The notes beneath the pieces were generated by a model. That model had not been told where the DNA came from. It was given only the letters and a program-made list of their open reading frames with translations, and made no database searches. DNA of 64,000 bases from Euglena gracilis. Its lineage: Eukaryota; Euglenida; Euglenophyceae; Euglenales. A program made the position numbers and the translations under genes. Every line of letters starts with the position of its first letter. The first letter of the stretch is position 1. The DNA lies in assembly GCA_039621445.1 (NCBI GenBank), contig CP154954.1:40851572-40915571 (forward strand), read 5' to 3'. Shown here one piece after another: positions 52,700-61,139 of the stretch.

Positions 52700-55470
52700 G
52701 AGCAGGGGTCACTGAAGAGTCATTGTTTGTGTTGTTGCCTCCCTCAGGTGGCCATACAATCCACAGACATGCAGATGTGCACGTTTTCGGAGAACGCTCG
52801 CACACTCACACACACGCACTCACGCACAATGAAGGTTCAACGTCCAACGCATGACACATGCAGTCCACCAGGGTTGGCGGTTTTCCCCAGTGGGGTATGT
52901 TGCCAAGGGGTACTGAAGGCAGGCGGCGGCAGCAGCAGCAGCAACAGGAGCGCAGGAGCAACAGTGCCTCCCGCTTGCTTCGCACCTGGCGTCCCCATCG
53001 TTGTAGGATTGGTTTGATTTTGCTGAGGTGTGGTGAGGGCCACGGTGGGTCGGGCGGTTAATTTGTCACCAAGGTGCAGGAGGGGGGGGGGCACACCGAT
53101 CCCTCAGTTTGTCCCATCCCACCGATACCCTCCGGGCAGGTGCCCCCAATAAAGGCTCAGGCTTGGTGGAGTGTTCATGGAGAAGCTGTGTGGTTATCTT
53201 GTTGTCAATTTTTTGTAAAATTTCTCCAAACACAACACTGGGGGTGCATTCAGTTCTGTCAAGTTTTGAGAAGATCTTTGATTTTTCCCCATATGGGCGG
53301 GGTTGCAGCCTGCCCATATGCCGCCCCACCACCAGACACATGATGTCCCGGCGAGACATTTATAATCCCAAGCCAGACAATGGGGGAAAGGTGGTTAGTG
53401 GTTGCCACTGGTTAACTGCTTCTGGCCGTGTTCATGGCCTGCTTTCCACCGGCCGCTTTGCTCTTTCTGCCCTTCTTCTTTTTGGTCACTCTGGTCCTTT
53501 TGACGCGGTCTTGCGTCGTTCTGCAGCGCTTCAGCCGCTTTGAAGCAGTTTTGCCACCTTGGACCTATCTTGAGGACTTTGGCTTTGCACTTGCCGTGGT
53601 TCAGCTTTGGCTGCTTTGGACCTCGTTCCGCTCCGCAGCGGCCACCTTGGCCACATTGGGCCCTGCTCACCATACTTTGGCTGCAAAGGCAGCCAAATGT
53701 GTGTTTCGGCCAGCTTCGGTGTTCCACCGATGCTTTATCTGCTCCTCACATCTTGTGCCTGTTCTTTTGGCCACCCTGTTTGTTTCTTGGGTCGTGCCAG
53801 AAACAAGGCCATTGTATGAGGTTTAGGTTCAGGCATTGGATGACAAGTGCCTCGCCATGCCATGCATTTGATTTGATCCACTGACCAATGTTGATGTGTC
53901 TCCTGATGTTTGGTGGTGGGTGGCATTGGGCCTGGGCAGACAATATCGGCTGCATTGACGGTCGCCGCATATTTTTTATCTTTTTTTGCGGCAATGCGTT
54001 TCCACAACAAAAAAAAGTTCGTTCCATCAGAACCCAGTCCCCAGTGGGAAAAGAGCTCTCAGTGGTGGCTGTGTGTTTAGTCTGGGTGGGCCTTTTTTCA
54101 GACGGCCAACCAAAGGTTTGACCGTCAATTTGGTGGGGGCAGCATGGGTTGAAAGGAGGTCCGAAGCCGTTCACAGAGAAACAGGCACCAATGCGTTCCA
54201 CTCTGGGATGGGCAACACCGGGGTCGCCAGAAGGCAACCCCGCCGCAGCCGCCGGCAGAGTGGCGGAGGTGGGTGGGCCGGAGCAGCATGTGCCCAGACG
54301 CGACGGTGAAGATGAGGTGCGCGTGTGGGTGGGTTTTTGGGCGTGTGGGTTTTTTTGTGTTCTTTGTTTGCTTTCATTTGTGGGATTTTTTTTAGATTTT
54401 TTTTGCGTCGCATTTTTTGAGGGTCCAGATTGCGTTCCCCTCTCCCCCCTGCTGGGAGGGGGGTCCTACCCCTGGGGTCGGTCATTTTGGCCACTTGGTT
54501 TGGCAAAGTTTGCCCTTTTTGCGCCTTTTTCCCCCAGCAATTTTGCACTTTTTGCTGGGAAAAATTTTTGATTGTCAAAATTCCTCGTTTTCTTGGCCCC
54601 CATTTCCCCAATGCAGAAAATTTGATACCAAAATTTTTTGTCTATTTTTTGCTTAAAAATAAGCATTCTCTTGACCCAAAAAAGCAAAATTGACAAAATT
54701 TTTCGCATCGGGGGATGATCGGGGGCAAACCGAGGAGTTTCGCATTGTCAAAAAATTCCCAGCAAAAATCGACAGGAAACAAGCACAAAAAAAACAAATT
54801 TTACCAAAATCGAAAAATGTCGAAAATGGCAAAAGTGTATTAAATTTTGTTTTTCATCGACCCAGCCCAGCCCAGCCCCCTCCAGCCCCGGACTCCCCCC
54901 CCCCTTTGCCCCCCCCCCCCCCCGGGGCCAGCAGCCTTTTTGCCAGCCGGAGGCTGGACCCCCCCCCCCCCCGGGCCCTTAAGAAAACCCCTGCCCCCAA
55001 TCCTGGTGGGGGTCCTTCCTCTCCACCTATTTCAGGTGGGGAACCAAGCTCCCCCCCCCCCGCCCACCAACTGGATTCCCACAATCCCCAACCAGGGGCA
55101 GTCACACAGGGGTGGTTGGTGGGCAAGGTGCACAAGCACAAGGAAATTTCTTTTGCAAAGGGTTAGGGTTAGAGTTCGGGTTTCCACGAATGAACGTTTT
55201 TGCACAGTTTTCCCTGCATTCAGCAACTGAGCATTTTTGAGCAGTAAAATCAGTAACATAAACCAGCGATTCTCCAACAAATTTGGTGTGTGTGTGCCAC
55301 GATGTATGTGACCAGCCAAATGACCCCTCACCGGTCCATCCATCCATCCCCCCATTCTCTCAGGTCGTTCCAAGTGTTCCCCGGTGGGAGGTGGGTGTTT
55401 ATGGACACCCCTGTGCTTGCCATTGTGTTGCCTGCCATTCACTAGCTTGCTTGCTGAGGCCTGCCCACCC
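52700..55470. other. No gene recognised
   Basis: Frames such as 53,428-53,826 (plus, hydrophobic) and 53,395-53,727 (minus, charged) overlap on opposite strands and neither shows a motif. An acceptor-like CCATTCTCTCAG occurs at about 55,353. A short GGGTTAGGGTTAG tract lies at 55,160-55,172. C-runs cluster at 54,890-54,975. Confidence 0.35.
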
Positions 55471-55474
55471 CCAC

Positions 55475-55680
55475 CCAAGGCAGTACGGGAATCGGCAAAA
55501 CAGCCAGGGTCGACCCCCCCACAACCCCTGGGTTCCCACCACCACCTGTGTTCCCAGGAGCACCAATTTTCGACCCCCAATTGGGGGAATTTTCCCGGCT
55601 GCTATGGCGCCGGGCGGATTTGTTAAAAAAAATCTGTGAGAATGCTGTGGTGGGTGGGGCCCACCATGCCTTCCCGTACA
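55475..55680 (+). repeat. Dispersed element B, short copy
   Basis: Shares GGGAATCGGCAAAACAGCCA, GGGTCGACCCCCCC, GGAGCACCAATTTTCGACCC and GAATGCTGTGGTGGG with the copies at 37.6 and 42.7 kb, but is shorter in the AT-rich centre. Confidence 0.6.
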
Positions 55681-56879
55681 GCCCTGTCCCAGCATTGCCG
55701 TCCGCACACGTTGCGTTGCGTTGCGCTCTTGTATCATAGAATGTTAAAAATTAACCAATAACCTGAGAATAAAATAGAAATGTCACCCATAATTTGAAGG
55801 ACAAGTTGATTAATTCCGCCCGCATCGGCTGTTTCAAAAAGCAAATTGTGGATGGTCTGACCCCCACCTTCCTGCAGTCAATTTTGAATTTGGCGGGGGA
55901 GGTGGTTCCAGGTTTCTGTGAAAACCAAAACTCTAATTCAAATTTTTTCTTCGCTGTTGGCATTTGAAGCAAAATGATCCACAAAGTTTTTTTGATTCGT
56001 GTGCAGAATTCTAGAAATCATTTGGCGTTCTCCCTCCAGTCAATCAACCAAATTGATTCACCAAGTGCATCATTTTGTGAATCCATCTCTCACTTTTATT
56101 GAACCCACAACACCCCTCAACCAACCACCCACCCACCTAAAATCCAGCCAAAATCGGCTGTTCGCGCTTTTGTGAGATCATCCTCCCAGAAAAACTGGAG
56201 GCGACATGGGGGTTGCACTGGGAGGAATTTTATTGCGCAAAAAAAATGCGCTGGCGAGGGCGAGAATAAATCCTCCCCCATTTCAACATAAACAAAAATT
56301 AACGGAGAGAGAAAAAGCCCCACACTCCACTCCACATTTTTTTTAAAAAAAGCCAAGTGTGCTGGTTGGGTGGCTTCCGGAATACTGAAGCAGGTAATCA
56401 GGGTGGAGCCCTAAATACATTGCATAATTAAATTGAAAGATAGTTTTTTTTTAAAAAAATATTCCCGAATTCAGGGAAATATCTTGATGTTTTCGGGCCC
56501 ACACCTCCTCTCAGGAAAGAAGGAATTTCCCCCCCAAGAAACGACAGCACTAAAACATAAAAGTATGGGAGAGCCTGATGGGGGGTGAAAAACTCGTTTT
56601 TTTTGATGGGGAGATATTTTCCCCTCGGGCCAAGACTTGTGCTTAGTCGGGTTCCTACCCCCCCCCATAGCACCCGATCCGACCCTCTCCGGGGACAGGG
56701 TTTTGGGGGTGCCATGCACTCCAGGAGGGTGAAGCACAAGGGCGGGGCGAGATCCCGCTTGTTTGTGCCGGCTGTGTTCATGGTGTGCTCTTTGGGTGGT
56801 GCTTCTTACTGCATGTTTGTTGCCGGAGGTGGCGGTCCTACTCCCCCCCCCCCCCGGAGTCTGGTGCGGCTTTTTGACG
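55681..56879. other. No gene recognised; flank of the DIRS element
   Basis: AT-rich, with short unsupported frames. Near its right end it carries the TTTGTGCCGGCTGTGTTCAT...TTGCCGGAGGTGG repeat also seen at 33.3 kb and, inverted, at 18.85 kb. Confidence 0.35.
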
Positions 56880-57202
56880 TCGAATCATTTTTTCCCCTCG
56901 GGCGGGCTGCATGCTCCCTCGAGGAAAGCCGAAAAGGGAGGACGGGACACCGAGGGCGAAGCACAAAGACATTGTGAGGCCATGCCTTGCTCGCCGGCGG
57001 TTTGCTGTGCGAGTGTTCGCTACGCTGGGTTAGGGGGTCCTGCTTAGTGCCGCCTCGCCGGAGCTGGCTGCATCGTCTCCGACGTGGCGACCATGGCGCT
57101 GTCTTTTTCCCTGGGGGGTGCCCCCCCCACCTCCCCCCCCTCGCCCCCATCTTCTGACCGAGGGCGTTTGAAGACAAATTTTCTTAAATGGGCGGGGGGG
57201 TC

Positions 57203-57311
57203 GGGCTCACAATGTCTTTGTGCTTCCCCCTCGGTGTCCCGTCCTCCCTTTTCGGCTTGCCTCGAGGGAGCACGAGACACCTTGGGCTCCGCACTTTGCC
57301 ATTGTGAGGCC
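57203..57311. repeat. 109-bp unit with inverted termini in the DIRS 3' region
   Basis: Begins GGGCTCACAATG and ends CATTGTGAGGCC; homologous to 5712-5819 in the other DIRS copy. Confidence 0.6.
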
Positions 57312-57443
57312 AGATTGTGCACTGAAAAAAGGGGGGCCAGGGCACCTTCCAAAGCACCTTGGGCACCAAGTCTTTGATAGTGGGCTGTGAAAGCCTCCAC
57401 CCCCTTCCACTGACCAATTTCACAAACTTCTTGGGCAGAAAGG

Positions 57444-57661
57444 TGTTGGCGGCGGCCCCTGGGGTGCGGCGCCGGGCGGGACCAAAAAAAGACCAACCGC
57501 GGAATCTTCCGCTTTGCGGAAGTTCTTAATTCAAGGTCTATCTGACCGCCTCTCTGTAGGTGGGTCCAAGCCTGAACACTTCACCCCAAGAAAATGACCA
57601 GTTTTGATGCATTGCTGGCAAACTGAAGGCGCCGGAAAGACCCAGAAAACTGAAGTGTTCA
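57444..57661 (+). repeat. 5' LTR of the nested element
   Basis: 218 bp, TG...CA. It contains a hairpin with a 7-bp stem, CTTCCGC TTT GCGGAAG at 57,506-57,522, conserved in the other LTR. TGGACTACCAGAA follows the CA directly at the PBS position; I do not recognise the matching tRNA. Confidence 0.9.
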
Positions 57662-57750
57662 TGGACTACCAGAACGCCAGAATGCCAGAATACCAGAATG
57701 CCAAGGGGATGAATGTCAGTTGGACAGCGGAAGAATAATACCACTCGAAA

Positions 57751-58626
57751 GTGCCGGAAGTGACAGATTGGAGCTGGAGCAGATGGAGTGTTCGACTTCC
57801 AGAAGAAGGATGGAGATCTGCAGTGACAGTGTGGGATGGCCAAGAGGAAGAAGAAGACGAATCAAGGAGTCCAGCTCCAAGCTATGAAGGCGCAGCTGAA
57901 GAACCGGAAGAACCATTGCAGCCATTCAGGAGGAGAAACGTGGTGATGGAGACCAGATCAGAACCAGGAGAACCAGAATCAGGACCAGCTGCAGATGAGG
58001 AGTACTACGAGGTGGACGAGCCAGAGACTCAGCCAAGACCCAGTGGAAGAGGAAGAAGGATCAAGAGGCAGTACATCTCCGACGAGTACGCCGCGCGCTG
58101 GGAATTCATCGACCTGATCCTGAACAAGTTCAACATTCAGCAAGAAGGTGTGCAAGAAGCATTTGCATCATGGGAAAATGCAAGATTCCACAAGTTTCGG
58201 ACAAGAGAAGATAATGCATTTGCGAGGACATGGACAAGAGAAAGGATATGGGCCAATCCACCGTGGACGCTGATGAATCAAGTCATCCTCAAGATCATCG
58301 CGGACCAGGTGCAGGAAATGGTGCTGATTGCACCAGAGTGGCGAACAACAACATGGTGGCCAGTGCTACAGAAGATGACAGTGAAGTTCATCATCTTCGA
58401 GGAAGGAACCCGATTCTTCGAGATCTGGGAGCAGCAGGCGGGCCAGATGCAGCCGACTGGGCCATTGCGTTGGCCAGTCCGGGCGTGCTTGGTCCGGTAC
58501 CGAAGATTCCAGGAGGAGACCCTGAAGGACATGCCCCCAGGAGGTGAAGGAGTAACGTCCCGAGCCCGCAGGAGAAGTGGAGATGAACGTGGATTCTCCG
58601 AGGCGAGCAAGAGGAGGTACCGTTGA
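57751..58626 (+). CDS. NPPW (Dam-like methyltransferase-type) protein of the nested LTR element
   Basis: An uninterrupted frame of about 291 codons. The first in-frame ATG is 57,946. An upstream ATG at 57,661, at the LTR junction, is in the same frame, separated only by TAA 57,736-57,738, so the ancestral protein may have begun there. Residues 30-110 are acidic and low-complexity (GQEEEEDESR, ADEEYYEVDEPE), followed by a basic GRGRRIKRQ. The core runs WEFIDLILNKFNIQ, ENARFHKFRTRED, RIWANPPW (NPPW at 58,255-58,266), MVLIAPEWRTTTWWPVLQKM. These blocks match, in order and spacing, those in the DIRS and Ty3 elements of this window. NPPW corresponds to the D/NPPY catalytic motif of N6-adenine methyltransferases; no separate AdoMet-binding glycine motif is obvious. 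The C-terminus is Arg-rich. Function is unknown; methylation or DNA binding are possibilities. Confidence 0.7.
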   Translation: MPEVTDWSWSRWSVRLPEEGWRSAVTVWDGQEEEEDESRSPAPSYEGAAEEPEEPLQPFRRRNVVMETRSEPGEPESGPAADEEYYEVDEPETQPRPSGRGRRIKRQYISDEYAARWEFIDLILNKFNIQQEGVQEAFASWENARFHKFRTREDNAFARTWTRERIWANPPWTLMNQVILKIIADQVQEMVLIAPEWRTTTWWPVLQKMTVKFIIFEEGTRFFEIWEQQAGQMQPTGPLRWPVRACLVRYRRFQEETLKDMPPGGEGVTSRARRRSGDERGFSEASKRRYR

Positions 58627-58659
58627 CAGCGGTACCAGTGGTTCGCGGAGACGTGGGAA

Positions 58660-59240
58660 TGAGGCGGTGTGGACCGAGTGTTGCCTGCCCTCCCCCTCCC
58701 AGCCTAATCCCCCTCCTCTGTGAGACCAGTGTCCAAGATCCCCAATCAGGAATTGAAGGATTTCAGCATGTTTTTTCAATGGTGCACGTACTGGCCTGCG
58801 TCAGCACAAAAAGAATGACTGAAAAATTCCAGGTGTTGGATGTCGATTGCCGTAGGATGCTCTGGGTGGACCGACGGCCCGTCACTCCTGGTGGGGGGGG
58901 TGCTCAGGGCGGTTCGGCTGCCCGTCGCCGAAGATGAATCGTTGGGTTGGTTGGAGTGTGGTGGTGTGGACCCGAGGATTGCCTGCCCCCCAATTTCAAT
59001 TCAGTGGAATTGGATCAGATCTGCAGAATTTTTGGCATAGTGATGGCGGTGTAGACCTGCAGGTTGCCTGCCCCGTGTTGTTCTGTTCGATGTGAATTGG
59101 AAGCAGATTTGTATGAATCACAGGTGTGTGTGGCGGTGTGAACGTCATGTTACCTGCCCCCTCCTCGATGAAGGAATTGTGACCCTGGGATCTTGATTCG
59201 AGAGTGGCGGTGTGAACTTCCTATGTTACCTGCCACCGTT
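58660..59240 (+). repeat. Five spaced copies of a GGYGGTGTGRAC...TTRCCTGCC motif
   Basis: Between the ORF and the 72-bp repeats, a conserved block (GGCGGTGTGGAC or GGCGGTGTGAAC, 10-12 variable bases, TTGCCTGCC or TTACCTGCC) appears near 58,672, 58,963, 59,045, 59,133 and 59,205. The last four are spaced 70-90 bp; intervening sequence is not conserved. It could be a structural or protein-binding element of the retroelement RNA. Confidence 0.65.
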
Positions 59241-59389
59241 CACCGTTCGCTACCTGGACATTGATGGAAGTGCAGACCCTGGACCACGGTTTTAATGTCA
59301 GATTCAGAATTTGCTGTACGTTACTTCCCCCCCCCCCCCAAAAAAAAACCCGCCGGCCACACCCCAGCAAAAGAAAAAAGAGGGCCGAG

Positions 59390-59640
59390 GCCGAAGGCCT
59401 CGCCCCCCCCCCCCCCAGGGGTAACCCCCCCAGGGGGGCCCAACAAACCCCAGGCCTCGGGCCCACGGGGACCGAGGCCCCCCCTCCAGGGGGTAACCCC
59501 CCCAGGGGAGCCCAAAAAACCCCAGGCCTCGGGCCCACGGGGGCCGAGGCCCCCCCCCAGGGGTAATCCTCCCCAGGGGGGCCCGAAAAATCCCAGGCCT
59601 CGGGCCCACGGGGGCCGAGCCCCCCCCCCCCCGACGCCGA
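59390..59640 (+). repeat. 72-bp G/C-rich tandem repeat, about three copies
   Basis: AGGCCTCGGGCCCACGGGG recurs at about 59,451, 59,523 and 59,596, each followed by a C-run and AGGGGTAA. Frames through it encode Pro/Gly/Ala-rich repeats on both strands and are not taken as genes. Confidence 0.8.
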
Positions 59641-59727
59641 AGGCGTCGGGGACAAAAAACCCCAAAGGGCCCGAACACTTCGCAGGGGCCTCCTCAAAAA
59701 TTGCCAAAGGCGGTACGCAAGCGGTCT

Positions 59728-59737
59728 GGGAGGGGAG
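59728..59737 (+). promoter_or_regulatory. Polypurine tract of the nested element
   Basis: GGGAGGGGAG directly precedes TGTTGG of the right LTR, as required for plus-strand priming in an LTR element on the plus strand. Confidence 0.75.
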
Positions 59738-59955
59738 TGTTGGCGGCGGCCCCTGGGGTGCGGCGCCGGGCGAGACCAAAAAAAGACCAACCGCGGAATC
59801 TTCCGCTTTGCGGAAGTTCCTAATTTAAGATTTATCTGACCGCCTCTCTGTAGGTGGGTCCAAGCCTGAACACTTCACCCCAAGAAAATGACAAGTCTTG
59901 ATGCATTGCTGGCAAACTGAAGGCGCTGGAAAGACCCAGAAAACTGAAGTGTTCA
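59738..59955 (+). repeat. 3' LTR of the nested element
   Basis: 218 bp. It differs from 57,444-57,661 at about eight positions by eye, nearly all transitions. The 7-bp stem hairpin is retained. Confidence 0.9.
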
Positions 59956-60699
59956 AAGGCCCAATTTTTTGAGTAAACCAACCCTTGCCCCTCTGGTGGA
60001 GTGGGGTCCTCAAACCTGGGGGGGTACCCCCTGTTTGGTCAAAAATTCTTTGGCGATAGAAGCAATGATATCTGCCTTAATGGCTTCATAGGGGGGTTTT
60101 AACGTAATTAAAAGGGGACCCCCAGGGTTCATACAGAAACGTGTTGCTGCCACATAAGCCATCATTAAATGAAAGGGACTGATTTGGGGGCATTGGGGAA
60201 TGGAGACAACTCGCTCCCACTTGTGGCGTTTTTGACATTTACGTTTACTTTTTATGTAGGGTCCCCCCCCCCCCAACACACTGGTGGTTCTTTGGACCTG
60301 TGCCAAGTCAGAACTTCTGTATAAACAGAGGATTCGTGGACAGAAGATAAGTTGTGTACGCAATGTACATATATCAGAGGGCAGGGGGGACTGTGCCATC
60401 CCCAAGAGGATTGGGAGGGGATCCCAGAATGCGCCATATTTCTCTAAATTTTGGTTCCAAAGCCTTTTATAAGGTGCCAACACGGCATGGAACCTCAGGC
60501 CTCCAAAGCCAGGGATCAATAGCATAGCACTGTATGCATTGCGTGTATTGGCCTTTGAAAATTGAAACAGTTGAATTAAAGCGTCAACCACTTGGCCAGT
60601 TGTGGCTTCAGGGGGGGGTACCCCCATTTTGTCCAAAATTACCCAAAAAAGCGTAAAAGCGCTTTGATAACGCTTTAAGCTGGGGTTTCTGCCCAGGAA

Positions 60700-61130
60700 A
60701 TCGTTAATGGTTGAATTTTGTACTTGTTTCCCCTCCAGAAGTTGCTGAGCAAATCATGCAAAGCAGCGGCCACCTGGGGGGTGGCATTTTTTCCCCCTTG
60801 CAATTGGTGAATATACCCATGTAGGGGGTGATTTTTAGGCAGGGGGTCCCTGGAACTTTCATTTTTATTAACTGGGGCCACCATGTTGCTGAAACCCGGT
60901 AGGGGGTGACTATCAAAACTTTGGTCTGGGGAAATATTTTCAACCTGGGCAGAAATTGTTCGATTTTTGACCAGGGGGGGTTGCATAAAGATCCCCCATG
61001 TTGTCCAGTGGACATTGTAATGCATCTACTGCTGTGGCTCCCCAGTGGGGCCACCTGGCCACAAATTGTGGCAGTTTTTTGTTGCCTGGTGAGGCAAAAA
61101 GGTCTGATTTTAGGCTGATGTAATTTTTTA
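60700..61130 (-). pseudogene. Dam-like NPPW domain of the DIRS element
   Basis: Following the RNase H end, the minus strand reads SDLFASPGNKKLPQFVARW and AVDALQC. After a frame change near 61,000 it gives SLCNPPWSKIEQFLPRLK (NPPW codons at 60,982-60,971), TKVLIVTPYRV and ATWWPQLIKMK. This is the expected place and pattern of the DIRS methyltransferase domain. The WWPxLxKM block is the same as in the nested LTR element protein. Confidence 0.7.
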
Positions 61131-61139
61131 GCTGCTGTA

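Larger units (their letters stand above)
57444..59955 (+). mobile_element. Compact 2.5-kb LTR element encoding an NPPW domain protein, nested in a recombinase gene
   Basis: Two 218-bp direct repeats (57,444-57,661 and 59,738-59,955) start TGTTGGCGGCGG and end GTGTTCA. A polypurine tract abuts the right one. AAGG flanks both sides (57,440-57,443 and 59,956-59,959). Removing the element and one AAGG restores a sequence colinear with the uninterrupted DIRS copy at 5561-5600, so it is a genuine insertion. No RT, integrase, protease or gag motif is present; the only good frame encodes a Dam-like NPPW protein. It must be mobilised in trans if it moves. The LTRs differ at about eight positions, so it is not brand new. 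Confidence 0.9.
57370..60636 (-). pseudogene. DIRS tyrosine recombinase, split by a 2.5-kb insertion
   Basis: From 60,636 the minus strand reads LLIPGFGGLRFH, WNQNLEKYGAFWDPL, RILCLYRSSDLAQVQR (first catalytic Arg), HKWERVVSIPQCPQISPFHL and GGPLLITLKPPY. A TGA stands at 60,010-60,012. The same frame then gives PHSTRGA, with HxxR at 59,992-60,003, before the insertion. Beyond it, at 57,443, the frame resumes as SAQEVCEIGQWKGVEAF and AHY, with the nucleophilic Tyr codon at 57,377-57,379. The insertion therefore separates the HxxR motif from the tyrosine. Apart from the TGA and the insertion this recombinase is in good condition, better than the copy at 5 kb. Confidence 0.85.

Noticed and set aside
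59221-59828. Pro/Gly-rich proteins over the 3' part of the nested element
   Set aside because: They are translations of the 72-bp G/C-rich tandem repeat and overlap on both strands, running into the LTR.
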